Assembly: GCF_000158095.2 (NCBI RefSeq)
Contig: NZ_CM011002.1
Location: forward strand, 4,563,703-4,627,702
DNA from: Roseibium alexandrii DFL-11
GTDB lineage: Bacteria; Pseudomonadota; Alphaproteobacteria; Rhizobiales; Stappiaceae
Reading direction: 5' to 3'
DNA: 64,000 nucleotides
Shown here: positions 45,101 through 53,084 of the stretch, piece after piece
How the letters are laid out: each line of letters starts with the position of its first letter
Position numbering within the stretch: position 1 is the first letter of the stretch
Made by a program: the position numbers and the translations under genes
Notes under the pieces: model-generated
The model's database searches: none
What the model was told of the DNA's origin: nothing
The model's input: only the letters and a program-made list of their open reading frames with translations

Positions 45101-48100
45101 GATCCCGATGTGGGCGACACGCATACTTTCACAGTGTCCGATGACCGCTTCGAGGTGGTTGCCGCCGACGGCAAGTATCTACTGAAGCTGAAAGACGATC
45201 AGGCGCTCGATTATGAGACCGAGCAACAGGTGACCGTCCAGATCACGGCAACCGACACCGGTGGTTTGTCCGATACGGAAACAGTGGTGATCGACGTCAT
45301 CGACATTGACGAGGGTGCGGAACCAATCGGCCCGCTGACCGACAGCGATACGACTGCGAACCTCGTTGCGGAAAATTCCGATGCTGGCACCTTTGTTGGT
45401 GTGACAGCCTTTGCGACCGATCCTGATACGTCTGACGACGTCACTTATGAGATCGTTGATCAGAACTCTCCGTTCGTTATCGACCCGACTTCTGGTGTGA
45501 TCTCGGTCGCTCCGGGTGCGGATATCGACCGTGAAACAACGCCGACGATTGACGTCACGGTCGAGGCGACGTCCACAGACGGTACGTCCACAACGAAGAC
45601 CTTCACGGTTGAAGTGGGTGATGAAAACGAGTTCGACATCGGCCCGGTTGCGGATGTCGACACAAGCGACAACACGATCTCTGAAACTTCAGATAGTGGC
45701 GAGAACACCGGCATCACGGCTTTTGCCGAGGACGAAGATGCAACTGACACTGTCACCTATGAATTGACAGGTGGTAGTGATCGCTTTGAGATTGATGAGA
45801 CCTCGGGTGTTATCACTGTCAAAGACGGCGCTCAGTTCGATGCCGAGACCGAGCCAACTGTCGATGTGACTGTAAAGGCGACCTCGACGGATGGATCTTC
45901 GTCCAGCCAGACGTTCCCGATCGGCATTACGGACGGCAACGAGCCGCCGGATCTCATCGTGGAGCTGGAAAGTGGTTCGCAGCAGTTCATCATCAACGGC
46001 AGCTTTGAGAACTTTGACGGACAGTTAGGCGGCTCGGATGGATCCGGCTGGTACCAGGATCCGAATTCGATTGAAGGCTGGTCCTACGATAATGTTGATG
46101 TCCATCAGGCGGGCCACAACAACTTCGGTGCCACTGACGGCAATCACCACCTGGATCTCGCTTCGGTCACGAATGGTTGGGCATCACAACAGATCGAAGG
46201 CCAGATGGAAGGCCAGGTCTACGAGCTTCAGTTCGACATGAAGTCTCGTGGCGGCGCCGGTCAGAGTGTTGCCGAGGTTTACTGGAATGGAGAGCTGATC
46301 GACACGATTGATCCGGCAACCACTGGAGCCGGTTGGCAGACTTACAACTTCAACATTGTCGGTGGATCCGGTGACGGCTCCAACACGCTGACCTTTGTCG
46401 AAATCGGGTCTGATAACAACGGCGGTGCACTGATCGACAGCGTTTCCATCGTCTCCGACAACCGCACAGCTGTTGTTGAAGAGTTCTTCGGCGCGGAAAT
46501 CGCCCCGTTGTCGGTCATCGATCCTGATATAGGCGACACCCACACCTTCACGGTGTCTGACGACCGGTTTGAAGTTGTTGTCTCCGGCGACAAGTACATG
46601 CTTAAGCTGAAGGACAATCAGGCGCTGGATTATGAGACTGAAACGCAGGTTACCCTGGAAGTAACTGCGACTGATCAGGGCGGTTTGTCTGATACGGAAG
46701 TGGTGGTGATTGATGTCATTGACGTCGATGAGACCAACACACCGCTCACAGATCTCATCGACAGCGACACATCGGATAATGTGATCGCCGAGGGCGCGAC
46801 GGCAGGCACTGTTGTTGGTTTGACGGCGTTCGCAAATGAGCCGGATGCCGGGGACAGCGTGACCTACGCAATCACTGATCCGCGTTTTGAGATTGACCCG
46901 GACACCGGTGTGGTGACCGTTGCGGACAATGCCAGCTTTGATGCGGAGCAAACGCCGTTTATCGATCTGGACGTCACGGCAACCTCTACAGATGGGTCCA
47001 GTGTCACTGAGACATTCCGGATTGATGTCACGGAGTTTGACGAGCTTCCAGTTGCCAAAGACGATGGCGCAACAGTCGGCCTGACCAAGACGTCCTTCTA
47101 TTACAGCGACGATGACGGTGAAATTCACCTGATCAGTTCGGATGGCTCCGATGTCGTAATCGGGTCGACGGGTGTTGGTGCGATGACGGATATCGCGCTG
47201 GATAATTCCGGAAACCTTTACGGTATCACCTTCAACAAGCTCTACTCCATTGATCCAGATACTGGCGAGGCAACAAAGATTTCCTCGTCGCGGTTCGGAA
47301 CGTCGATGAATGCACTGGAGTTTGGTCCGGACGGCACCCTTTATGCGGCTGACAGCTCCGGCAAGTTGTATACCGTGGATGTCAGTGACGGCAGCCTGAC
47401 CAAAATCGGTAAGATGGAGTATGGCTCTGCAGGTGACTTGGCCTTCTCTGGCGACAAGCTCTATCTGTCGGCGTCAAACGGCAAAATCGTCGAAATCGAT
47501 CCGGATAGCGGAGCGACCATCGATGTTGTCGCGACCTTGCCGGTGTCCAATGCCTTTGGTTTGGTCGGCGACGAAGGTGGCCAGCTCTATGCCTTCACCA
47601 ATGGCGGCCGCGTTTATCAGATCGACCCGGAGACCGGAACTGTCTCCGTCCCGGATGCCTATGTCATGAACGACAGTGGTTGGGGCGCAACGGAGACGGC
47701 CGACTCTTCTGGTCAGACGGCAAAAGTGGAAGGCAATGTCCTTACCAATGACACGGATGCAGAAGGTGCTCTGACGGTCACGAATGTCTCCTTCGACGGC
47801 CAGGACTATGCGCCGGGCTCGACCATCCCGGGTGACTACGGATCGCTGCTTATCAATTCGGATGGCACCTACACCTACATCCTTGATCCCGACAGTCCGG
47901 CGGCGCAGGCGCTTGGCCAAGGTGAATCCGATGTCGAGGTGTTCACGTACACCGTCACCGACAGTGGTGGTAACACGGACACTGCAAATCTAAAGATCAC
48001 GGTCAATGGATACGATGAAGGTCCGGCAGTCTCCAAGTTCGACGTCGGTCCGGTTCGGGATGCCGATACAGCCAAAAACCTTGTGGCCGCATCAGTTGCC

Positions 48101-49258
48101 GCTGGCGCCTTGGTTGGATTGACCGCGATTGCAGAGGATGCCGATGCCGGAGACACGGTGACCTACACGATCGATGACAGCCGGTTCGACATAGATGAGT
48201 TCACCGGTGTTGTGACCGTGGCCGATGGCGCAACGCTAACACCGGGTGAAACCATTGACGTCGTCATAACGGCAACGTCCAGTGATGGGTCCGAGTCTTC
48301 CGGAACTTTCCCGATTGACGTTGTTGCAGGTAGCAACGCTGCCCCGGATCTCATCGTTGGAAATCCGCTCAATGTGACCGAAAATTCGGCTGGCGCGGGA
48401 GTGGTGGCACTTTCTGTTGTCGACCCGGACGTCGGGGACACCCATACGTTCACAGTATCTGATGACCGCTTTGAGGTCGTGCCGGATGGCAACGGATACA
48501 TGTTGAAACTGAAAGATGGGGTCGAACTCGATTACGAAGAAGAGCAAAGCATCACACTTGATGTGACGGCAACCGATGGCGAGGGTCTTTCAGACACTGA
48601 AACCATCACCTTTGATGTCGTTGATGTTGACGATACAGAAGATGATATGCCGCCAGTCGCAGGTGATGACGATGATGATGAGCGGGACGATGACAATGAG
48701 CTCGCAGCCTCCTCGGCTAGCCGCTTCAGCAATGATGGCGATGATGATGACGAGAGCGATGACGAGGGCAGCAATGTCATCGAGCTCCCGACATTCCAGG
48801 TCGGCACGGAAGATGACGATGCGCTGGTTGGTGAAGGTGCCAATGACGCCTTGTTCGGCAAGGGGGGTGACGACACCTTGAGCGGTGAGGGAGGCAGCGA
48901 CGCTCTCTTCGGCGGCCCGGGCGATGACACGCTTGATGGTGGTCCGGGTGACGACAGCATGAATGGTGGTGACGGCTCCGACGTCTTTGCCTACATGCTG
49001 GGCGACGGCAACGACTCCATCTACGGCGGAGCCGGTGAAAACTGGATTGATATCATTGATCTCGGTGACGGCACCAACGGCACGCAAATCGGTGAATATG
49101 GGACCGACTGGTCGGTGACCGTGACCGATGGCAGCATCGACAAGGTCGATCCACTCAACGGTGAAGTGTCATTGTCTCAAGACTCCGGTGGCCACATCGA
49201 TCTTGCAGACGGTGGCCGCGTCGACTTTGCCGAGATCGAGGGTATCCAATACTCCTGA
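39167..49258 (+). CDS. Giant RTX adhesin with cadherin-like repeats (type I secretion substrate)
   Basis: A 3,363-residue, very acidic secreted adhesin with no Sec signal. In order: N-terminal region (1-170); Gly/Asp linker (about 172-228); six cadherin-like repeats of about 104 residues (about 228-846), each with a DxxxNFVxEN-type start and FVIDPxTGVIxV core; a DUF4114-like domain (about 850-1020, around TIGFEDLVNNGDQDFDDFVF); a three-fold super-repeat of cadherin modules plus a beta-sandwich module (GGFENFSG..., about 1023-2435); more cadherin repeats; a propeller-like insert (about 2640-2840, repeated DPDTGEATKIS-type blades); a VCBS-like domain (about 2845-2945); an Asp-rich linker; RTX nonapeptides GGDDTLSGEGGSD (about 3215-3285); and a C-terminal secretion region. 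Probably surface or biofilm attachment, Ca2+-stabilised. ATG at 39167 follows GGAG. Confidence 0.93.
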   Translation: MADTDTPKTSGKPTEGAGAEAAARTNSGASSPNAARAEAQAGDPYKPADGNDYSLSINPEDTGEATVANLFQAVPLEYEGSGSALHDGEGLAGDGGLNGGAGNDGPRNGLDLNRNDNVPLPDGLQDVAETSDGGLGDAGGIGDGEVPEARGLDAGLSQFDLGGRGIPTSDDGIGDGIGGGGGGGDGGTTVLADDDGDGGGDGGGGDAGDDGGDDGDDGDGGGDDDLGEPIGPLTDVNLDTNFVEENADPGTTVGVVAFAEDPDGDDVTYSILGDSPFVIDPETGVISVGPGAVIDREETPTISVTVQATSSDGSFVVETFVIEVGDDNTEFQIGPVVDTDTTDNFILEDSDPGTVVGVTAFAEDPDATDTVTYEIIGDTPFVIDPVTGVISVAPGAEIDRETTPFFDVTVQATSTDGSTSQETFRITVGDDNSEFPIGPVIDTDEDANFVQENAVGGTGIDVTAFAEDLDDTDTVSYEIVGDSPFVIDPVSGVLTVKDGAVIDREETPFIDVTVQATSTDGTTSQETFRVEVGDENEFEIGPVTDVDGDTNFVEENSDGGTIVGVTAFAEDPDATDTVSYEIIGDSPFVIDPATGVITVAPGAEIDREETPFIDVTVQATSTDGSTSQETFRVTVGDANEFGIGPVTDTDTEQNFVQENSDPGTVVGLTAFAEDPDTADTVTYEIVGDSPFVIDPASGVITVGPDADIDREATPFIDVTVKATSTDGSTSQETFRVEVGDDNEGDIGPVVDIDKSNNDLNAVAENGTGGEEVGITAFAEDPDATDTVTYSTDDPRFDIDPDTGVLTVKPGVSFDYEQTKAVDVEITATSSDGSSSTGTFTVNILDVNEAPDLTFETGDVDGVSATLTFVSEGANYSSSLGVFVMDASGDPVAGQIVWTNGNELTPGDTVNVAFPNVDAANIGYFLIPDGADQNPGIAAGDMVTFQKDGDGNWQAVAQDGTLLTGDGADAYFSGDASLNPDGLDHTVESGVTIGFEDLVNNGDQDFDDFVFDAQNTDFDYRTTIVEEVEGAEAAPLSVIDPDEGDTHTFTVSDDRFEVVVAGDKYVLKLKDDQELDYETETQVSVTVTATDTGGLSDTETIIIDVIDVNESKEPIGPLSDSDTSDNLVAENSDAGTVVGVTAFATDPDTIDTVSYEIVDQDSPFVIDPTSGVISVAPGADIDRETTPSIDVTVKATSTDGTSTTKTFTVEVGDEDEFDIGPVSDADTSDNTISETADGGEDTGITAFAEDEDATDTVTYELTGGNDRFEIDETSGVITVKDGAQFDAETESTVDVTVKATSTDGSSSSKTFSIDVTDGNEPPDLIVELENASNDLVINGGFENFSGTLSGTDGTGWYDTPDTIEGWSYNDVDIHQSARHGEGTTDGAHRLDLTADDNGTISQTIEGQLDGHVYTLSFNMNSRGNRSGEGVAEVYWNGELIDTIDPTDGGGGWQSYSYDIVGGSGDGSNTLTFVEKGSDNSHGTYIDTVSIKADGRIAILEEFKGAEVAPLSVIDPDVGDTHTFTVSDDRFEVVAADGKYLLKLKDDQALDYETEQQVTVQVTATDSGGLSDTETVIVDVIDVDENSEPIGPLSDSDNSDNLVAENSDAGTVVGVTAFATDPDTVDDVTYEIVDQDSPFVIDPTSGVLSVAPGADIDRETTPSIDVTVKATSTDGTSTTETFRVEVGDEDEFDIGPVSDVETSDNTISETADGGEDTGITAFAEDKDATDTVTYELTGGNDRFEIDETTGVITVKDGAQFDAETEPTVDVTVKATSTDGSSSSNTFSIDVGDGNEPPDLVVEYGDIGTNLIKNGSFESFDVATGKWSQFSGDSSGAWTSNGKMEVWDNFGGIKATEGDQHLELDSEKNVNSISQTVETSVGQVYDLSFDVQARRDDASNTVEVYWNGELVSTVDPAFGNWETLEVQVVGTGGNDVLEFRETSEDNNTYGAFIDNVELTGTNRIGVYEELEGAKVVPLSVIDPDVGDTHTFTVSDDRFEVVAADGKYLLKLKDDQALDYETEQQVTVQITATDTGGLSDTETVVIDVIDIDEGAEPIGPLTDSDTTANLVAENSDAGTFVGVTAFATDPDTSDDVTYEIVDQNSPFVIDPTSGVISVAPGADIDRETTPTIDVTVEATSTDGTSTTKTFTVEVGDENEFDIGPVADVDTSDNTISETSDSGENTGITAFAEDEDATDTVTYELTGGSDRFEIDETSGVITVKDGAQFDAETEPTVDVTVKATSTDGSSSSQTFPIGITDGNEPPDLIVELESGSQQFIINGSFENFDGQLGGSDGSGWYQDPNSIEGWSYDNVDVHQAGHNNFGATDGNHHLDLASVTNGWASQQIEGQMEGQVYELQFDMKSRGGAGQSVAEVYWNGELIDTIDPATTGAGWQTYNFNIVGGSGDGSNTLTFVEIGSDNNGGALIDSVSIVSDNRTAVVEEFFGAEIAPLSVIDPDIGDTHTFTVSDDRFEVVVSGDKYMLKLKDNQALDYETETQVTLEVTATDQGGLSDTEVVVIDVIDVDETNTPLTDLIDSDTSDNVIAEGATAGTVVGLTAFANEPDAGDSVTYAITDPRFEIDPDTGVVTVADNASFDAEQTPFIDLDVTATSTDGSSVTETFRIDVTEFDELPVAKDDGATVGLTKTSFYYSDDDGEIHLISSDGSDVVIGSTGVGAMTDIALDNSGNLYGITFNKLYSIDPDTGEATKISSSRFGTSMNALEFGPDGTLYAADSSGKLYTVDVSDGSLTKIGKMEYGSAGDLAFSGDKLYLSASNGKIVEIDPDSGATIDVVATLPVSNAFGLVGDEGGQLYAFTNGGRVYQIDPETGTVSVPDAYVMNDSGWGATETADSSGQTAKVEGNVLTNDTDAEGALTVTNVSFDGQDYAPGSTIPGDYGSLLINSDGTYTYILDPDSPAAQALGQGESDVEVFTYTVTDSGGNTDTANLKITVNGYDEGPAVSKFDVGPVRDADTAKNLVAASVAAGALVGLTAIAEDADAGDTVTYTIDDSRFDIDEFTGVVTVADGATLTPGETIDVVITATSSDGSESSGTFPIDVVAGSNAAPDLIVGNPLNVTENSAGAGVVALSVVDPDVGDTHTFTVSDDRFEVVPDGNGYMLKLKDGVELDYEEEQSITLDVTATDGEGLSDTETITFDVVDVDDTEDDMPPVAGDDDDDERDDDNELAASSASRFSNDGDDDDESDDEGSNVIELPTFQVGTEDDDALVGEGANDALFGKGGDDTLSGEGGSDALFGGPGDDTLDGGPGDDSMNGGDGSDVFAYMLGDGNDSIYGGAGENWIDIIDLGDGTNGTQIGEYGTDWSVTVTDGSIDKVDPLNGEVSLSQDSGGHIDLADGGRVDFAEIEGIQYS
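39848..41710 (+). repeat. Tandem cadherin-like coding repeats, first block
   Basis: Six tandem units of about 310 bp inside the adhesin gene. Each encodes a start like IGPVTDVDGDTNFVEENS, then TAFAEDPDATDTVSYEI, SPFVIDP and ATSTDGSTSQETF. Units 2-5 are closest to each other; units 1 and 6 diverge, as expected for edges of an expanding array. Confidence 0.85.
42233..46480 (+). repeat. Three-copy 1.4-kb super-repeat in the adhesin gene
   Basis: A composite unit of three cadherin-like modules plus one lectin-like beta-sandwich module repeats three times, with the IGPL(S/T)DSD motif near 42503, 43925 and 45323 (periods 1,422 and 1,398 bp). A partial fourth copy starts at about 46470. Copies 1 and 2 share long identical DNA tracts (for example around 42725-42775 and 44148-44198), which favours recombination and copy-number change. 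Confidence 0.8.
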
Positions 49259-49280
49259 TCCGGACAGCCTCTACAACACG

Positions 49281-49309
49281 AAAAAGCGGGCCTTGCAGCC
49301 CGCTTTTTT
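49281..49309. terminator. Bidirectional terminator between adhesin and TolC-type genes
   Basis: AAAAAGCGGGC and GCCCGCTTTTT form a perfect 11-bp inverted repeat with a 6-nt loop. It lies 22 bp after the adhesin stop and 22 bp after the end of the convergent outer membrane protein gene. Confidence 0.9.
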
Positions 49310-49330
49310 ATTGTCCAACAACTGGAGCTT

Positions 49331-50836
49331 CTATTGGATCGGCGGAAGCGCTTCTGCTTGGATTATCACCGGTTCGGTCTCTGCAATCTCAATGACGCCA
49401 GACTGGAACGGATCATTCTCCGTCGGTCCAAGACGCAAATCCCAAGTATTGAATTCAGGGATAATCCGGGACGGCGGCGCAGGGCGCTCTTCGATAATGG
49501 CAAAGTGCTGCGGTGCCAGCCGGCCGATATTTGCCAGCAGGAAAAAGTCCGCAATTTTCGCGTCATACTGGGCCCGGACGTAGTCGACTTGGCTCAACAG
49601 CAGCTCGCGTTCACCGTCCAGCACGTTGAGCAATGTGCGTTGGCCGCTTTCAAACTCGACTTGAAGACCTTTGACAGCGCGCTTGTTGGCTTCGATCGCG
49701 CGGACACCGGCTTTTGCCCGGAGGCGCGCCGCCGCGCGTTGCTTCATGGCCCGAATGACGTTCTCGCGGATGATTTGCTGCGTATCGTCCAGTTCATACT
49801 CTTCCTGGGCGGCTGTGTACTTGGCGCGCTTTACAGACGCGATATTCCGGCCGCCGGTAAAGAAAGGAGCCGTGACCCGAATGCCAAGCCGGTAGTCTTC
49901 CCGATCACGGTCGCTGAAATCCCGGCGGTACCCATTGGACCATTCTCCTTCCAAGGAGACACGCGGCAGCATGTCGCCCACTGAGGCGCGGGCAGCATAT
50001 CGTGCAGCGCGGGCATCATTCATCGCGGCGCGGATGGACGGGTTGTTCTGGAAAGCAACTGTGATGGCATCATCAAGACCGGCAGGTTCAATGGTTTTGG
50101 GGATGCCCGGCCAGCCGATTTTTCCCGGTTTTTGGCCCGTTAGGCGTTCATACAGCGCTTCAGATGCTTCCAAATCGCCAACAGCCTGCTCTTTGTTTCC
50201 TTGAGCTTCAGCAAGGCGGGCAAGAGCCTGTTCGATGTCGGTGCGCGTGGCATCTCCAGACTTGTAGCGTGCTCGTGCCGCATTTACCTCGCGTTGTACA
50301 ACATTTGTGTAGGACTTCAGGTAAGCCAGTACACCGCGGTCGCGGACAACACGCAAATAGGCGTCGGCTGTGTTGAACAATAGCGTCTGTTCTGCACCGA
50401 TGAGCTGGTTGCGGCCGGATTGAGCTTCTTCATGGGCTTGGTTGAGCCGGTTTACACCCGCGAAACCTTGGAAGAGCGTCTGCGACATTGAGACACCAAG
50501 TTCGTGGAAATATGCCCGGTCACTGGACAGTGTGTCCCGAGTGTTCCGAAACGCATTGTGTTCACCGATATAGCTGCCGGTCACCGTGGGCAGAAATTCT
50601 GAACGCGCAGTCCAGACACCTTGATTAGTAGCCTCGTATCTGGAGCGTTCTGCTTTCAGGCCGGGGTTCAACGCATATGCCGCGCCCATCGCTTCTTCGA
50701 GGGATTGGGCGTACAAAGGACTGCCTGACATCATAACGCTGACCAAAGAAGCGCTTGCCACCAGCAAGCGCGAGAGCGTTTGCCGGTCGTTGCGACTACC
50801 TTTTTCGGTTTTCGAAGATGCGTTCGGGTTTGTCAT
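49331..50836 (-). CDS. TolC-family outer membrane channel of type I secretion
   Basis: A 501-residue outer membrane efflux protein. A long N-terminus (about 45 residues) ends in a signal peptide cleaved after GSPLYA-QS. Two OEP repeats follow: SLEEAMGAAYALNPGLKAER... (about 45-250) and GLDDAITVAFQNNPSIRAA... (about 255-450), each forming coiled-coil and beta strands, with LPTVTGSY and LPRVSLEGEW as matching strand motifs. GQRTLLNVLDGERELL is typical of TolC/LapE. The C-terminal ~60 residues are Pro-rich. It presumably completes the export route with the HlyD protein and the ABC pair. Confidence 0.93.
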   Translation of the reverse strand: MTNPNASSKTEKGSRNDRQTLSRLLVASASLVSVMMSGSPLYAQSLEEAMGAAYALNPGLKAERSRYEATNQGVWTARSEFLPTVTGSYIGEHNAFRNTRDTLSSDRAYFHELGVSMSQTLFQGFAGVNRLNQAHEEAQSGRNQLIGAEQTLLFNTADAYLRVVRDRGVLAYLKSYTNVVQREVNAARARYKSGDATRTDIEQALARLAEAQGNKEQAVGDLEASEALYERLTGQKPGKIGWPGIPKTIEPAGLDDAITVAFQNNPSIRAAMNDARAARYAARASVGDMLPRVSLEGEWSNGYRRDFSDRDREDYRLGIRVTAPFFTGGRNIASVKRAKYTAAQEEYELDDTQQIIRENVIRAMKQRAAARLRAKAGVRAIEANKRAVKGLQVEFESGQRTLLNVLDGERELLLSQVDYVRAQYDAKIADFFLLANIGRLAPQHFAIIEERPAPPSRIIPEFNTWDLRLGPTENDPFQSGVIEIAETEPVIIQAEALPPIQ

Positions 50837-51032
50837 AGCAGCACCATTTTCGTTATCTGGTGCTAAGGTAAAGTTTTATAGTTAATCAAAGGTAATTGTA
50901 ATCAATTGTTTATGGTTAATGTTTATAAATAAAATGATAGATTTTATATTGTAACAATTCTCCATGATGTTAATTTTCGAATATATTTGTTAATGTTTGG
51001 ATGTCCCAAAGAACCTTTCGGGGCGGTTTTTG

Positions 51033-53072
51033 TTATCCGGCCCGCTTTTTTTCGTTTTCGCGACACGACTTAATTTGGGATGGCAGTAAGTGCTTTCCGA
51101 AAAGGAAGCCTTGTACTTCCTGGCAGCCCATTTCTTTCAGAAATTCCAACTGTTTTTCCGTTTCCACGCCTTCGGCAATAACGGGAATGCCAAAACTGTG
51201 GCCGAGCAATACAGCGGAACGCAGGACTGCCCTGGCTTGGGGGCTGGCTTCAAGTGACTTGGTGAAAACGCGGTCGACTTTTAACTTGTCGAATGGAAAT
51301 GCCTGCAAGGTATTGAGTGACGAGTAACCTGTTCCGTAATCATCCATCGCAACTCGGACGCCCATTTCTCGCAATGCGACGATCGTATGCAGGACCCGAT
51401 CATGGTCCTCAATCGGAGTGCTTTCAGTCAGTTCGATTTCAAGGCGATGTGCATTCAGTCCTGTTTCCATAAGCACTGTCGAAACCAGGCCGCTGAAATC
51501 GCTTCGGGTAAACTGGGAGGGTGATGCATTGACTGAAACTGTGACAGGATCCTGCCAATCGGCTGCTGCTCGGCAGGCTTCACGGAGCACCCATGCGCCA
51601 ATGTCCAGTATGATGCCTGAGCGTTCGGCAATCGGAATGAAGTCTTCCGGTGGAATTTGTCCCTTTTCAGCGTGGCGCCAACGTACAAGTGCTTCATAGC
51701 CGACAAGTTCACCAGTTTTGGTCCGGTTTTGCTTTTGGAACAGAAGATTGAGCTGATTGTCCAGTGTGGCGTAACGGAGATCCGCTGCCAGGGCGGCTTC
51801 CCAACGATTGTTTTCCTCCATGCCGGTGACGTAGGGCTGAATGGAGTTGCCGCCAATTGCTTTCGCTTTTTTGGCGGCCAGGTTTGCCCGCTGGACCAAG
51901 TGTGCCAAGTTATCTCCATCCCGCGGTGACACAGCAACGCCAATGCTGCATTGGACAGAGAGGCGGTATGTGGCCGTCTGAATGGGGCGCCTGGTGATAT
52001 CCCGGACCTGGCGTGCAAGGCCTGTTGCCTCGTCCAAGGACTTTATTGATGGGTGGACGATCAGAAACTCATCGCCATAGAATCTTGAAATTACAACGGG
52101 ATCTGGGAATTTTTCCTGAAAAGTCTTGGCCATTTGGTTAAGAACTGCGTCGCCTGTCGCGTAGCCGTGCAGCTCGTTCACTGTTTTGAACTGGTCAAGG
52201 CTGACAAGAACCACCACGCAGAATTTTTGGTTTTGGTTGGCTTCCTTGAGCAGTTGCTCAGCAATGTTCTCAACATAATGCCGGTTTGGAAGATGGGTGA
52301 GGGGATCCTGCAAGGCCAAATGCTGGTAGGTTCTGCGGGACAAGTGTTTGTAATGATGTTCCAGAACGTCTCCAGATGCCGCGAAAACAGCACAGAGAGC
52401 GGGTAGCAAAACAGAAACAACCAGGGTCTGGGACACCGGCAACAAGTTCATTCCCGGTGGAAACCAATATGGGACTTCAGGTGGAACGGAGACTGGTGAG
52501 GCAAGGAGGCACACGATTGCCGGAAGAGAGATAAAGCAGACACCCTGAACCAGTTTGGTCTTGGCGGCTGCTTCAAGTGCCACAGGAAAAAGCGCGGCTC
52601 CGAACACGGTGCCAAGGATGATTGGCCAGACGACTGAAAGTCCGGTTCCTGATTGCATGCCGGCAACCTTGTAGGAAAAACCAATCATCAAAAAGGTTGT
52701 AGCAACACCTGCTCCAAAAACGATGCCGCTGACGACCCGTATCATTAGGTTGTTAGCCAATTGGGAGAGCCAAATGCTCACATAGATCCCGGCAGTTGCC
52801 ACAAACAAGGCGGCCATGAGCGTCGCAAATTGAAAGCCTGTCTGCGACGATGGCGTAGGTGCGGCTGCGGCAAACACTCCGGCAGCCCAAAGCGAAGTGC
52901 CAAGCACCAACGAGACCCAGATCAATCGAATGAACTGCGCTTTCCCGGCGCTCTTGTTTAATCTTCCGATGAGTTGAACAGAGAAGATCGCTCCGGCGAT
53001 GCAAAGCGCAAGCGAAAAAATCAAAAGAACAGAATTGTAGTTTGACGATATTAAAGCTGTCGCCAAGTTCAT
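51033..53072 (-). CDS. Membrane GGDEF-EAL protein, probable c-di-GMP phosphodiesterase
   Basis: About 680 residues. The N-terminal ~240 residues form about seven transmembrane helices in an MHYT-like layout, but the MHYT residues are absent (LGTSLWAAGVFAAA at that place). The GGDEF domain (about 255-410) has YGDEF instead of GGDEF, so cyclase activity is doubtful. The EAL domain (about 430-670) keeps the catalytic set: YEALVRW, VSVNASPSQF, IELTES, DDYGTGYSS, KLKVDRVF and IAEGVET. It is therefore probably a phosphodiesterase. ATG at 53072 is chosen; a GTG four codons upstream is possible. Lying just past the secretion genes, it may control adhesin production or retention. Confidence 0.9.
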   Translation of the reverse strand: MNLATALISSNYNSVLLIFSLALCIAGAIFSVQLIGRLNKSAGKAQFIRLIWVSLVLGTSLWAAGVFAAAAPTPSSQTGFQFATLMAALFVATAGIYVSIWLSQLANNLMIRVVSGIVFGAGVATTFLMIGFSYKVAGMQSGTGLSVVWPIILGTVFGAALFPVALEAAAKTKLVQGVCFISLPAIVCLLASPVSVPPEVPYWFPPGMNLLPVSQTLVVSVLLPALCAVFAASGDVLEHHYKHLSRRTYQHLALQDPLTHLPNRHYVENIAEQLLKEANQNQKFCVVVLVSLDQFKTVNELHGYATGDAVLNQMAKTFQEKFPDPVVISRFYGDEFLIVHPSIKSLDEATGLARQVRDITRRPIQTATYRLSVQCSIGVAVSPRDGDNLAHLVQRANLAAKKAKAIGGNSIQPYVTGMEENNRWEAALAADLRYATLDNQLNLLFQKQNRTKTGELVGYEALVRWRHAEKGQIPPEDFIPIAERSGIILDIGAWVLREACRAAADWQDPVTVSVNASPSQFTRSDFSGLVSTVLMETGLNAHRLEIELTESTPIEDHDRVLHTIVALREMGVRVAMDDYGTGYSSLNTLQAFPFDKLKVDRVFTKSLEASPQARAVLRSAVLLGHSFGIPVIAEGVETEKQLEFLKEMGCQEVQGFLFGKHLLPSQIKSCRENEKKRAG

Positions 53073-53084
53073 ATAGGCCCCCAC

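Noticed and set aside
39848..46480. Regular repeats resembling a CRISPR or satellite array
   Set aside because: The periodicity (about 310 bp and 1.4 kb) is in frame and encodes cadherin-like modules; there are no short identical repeats with unique spacers.
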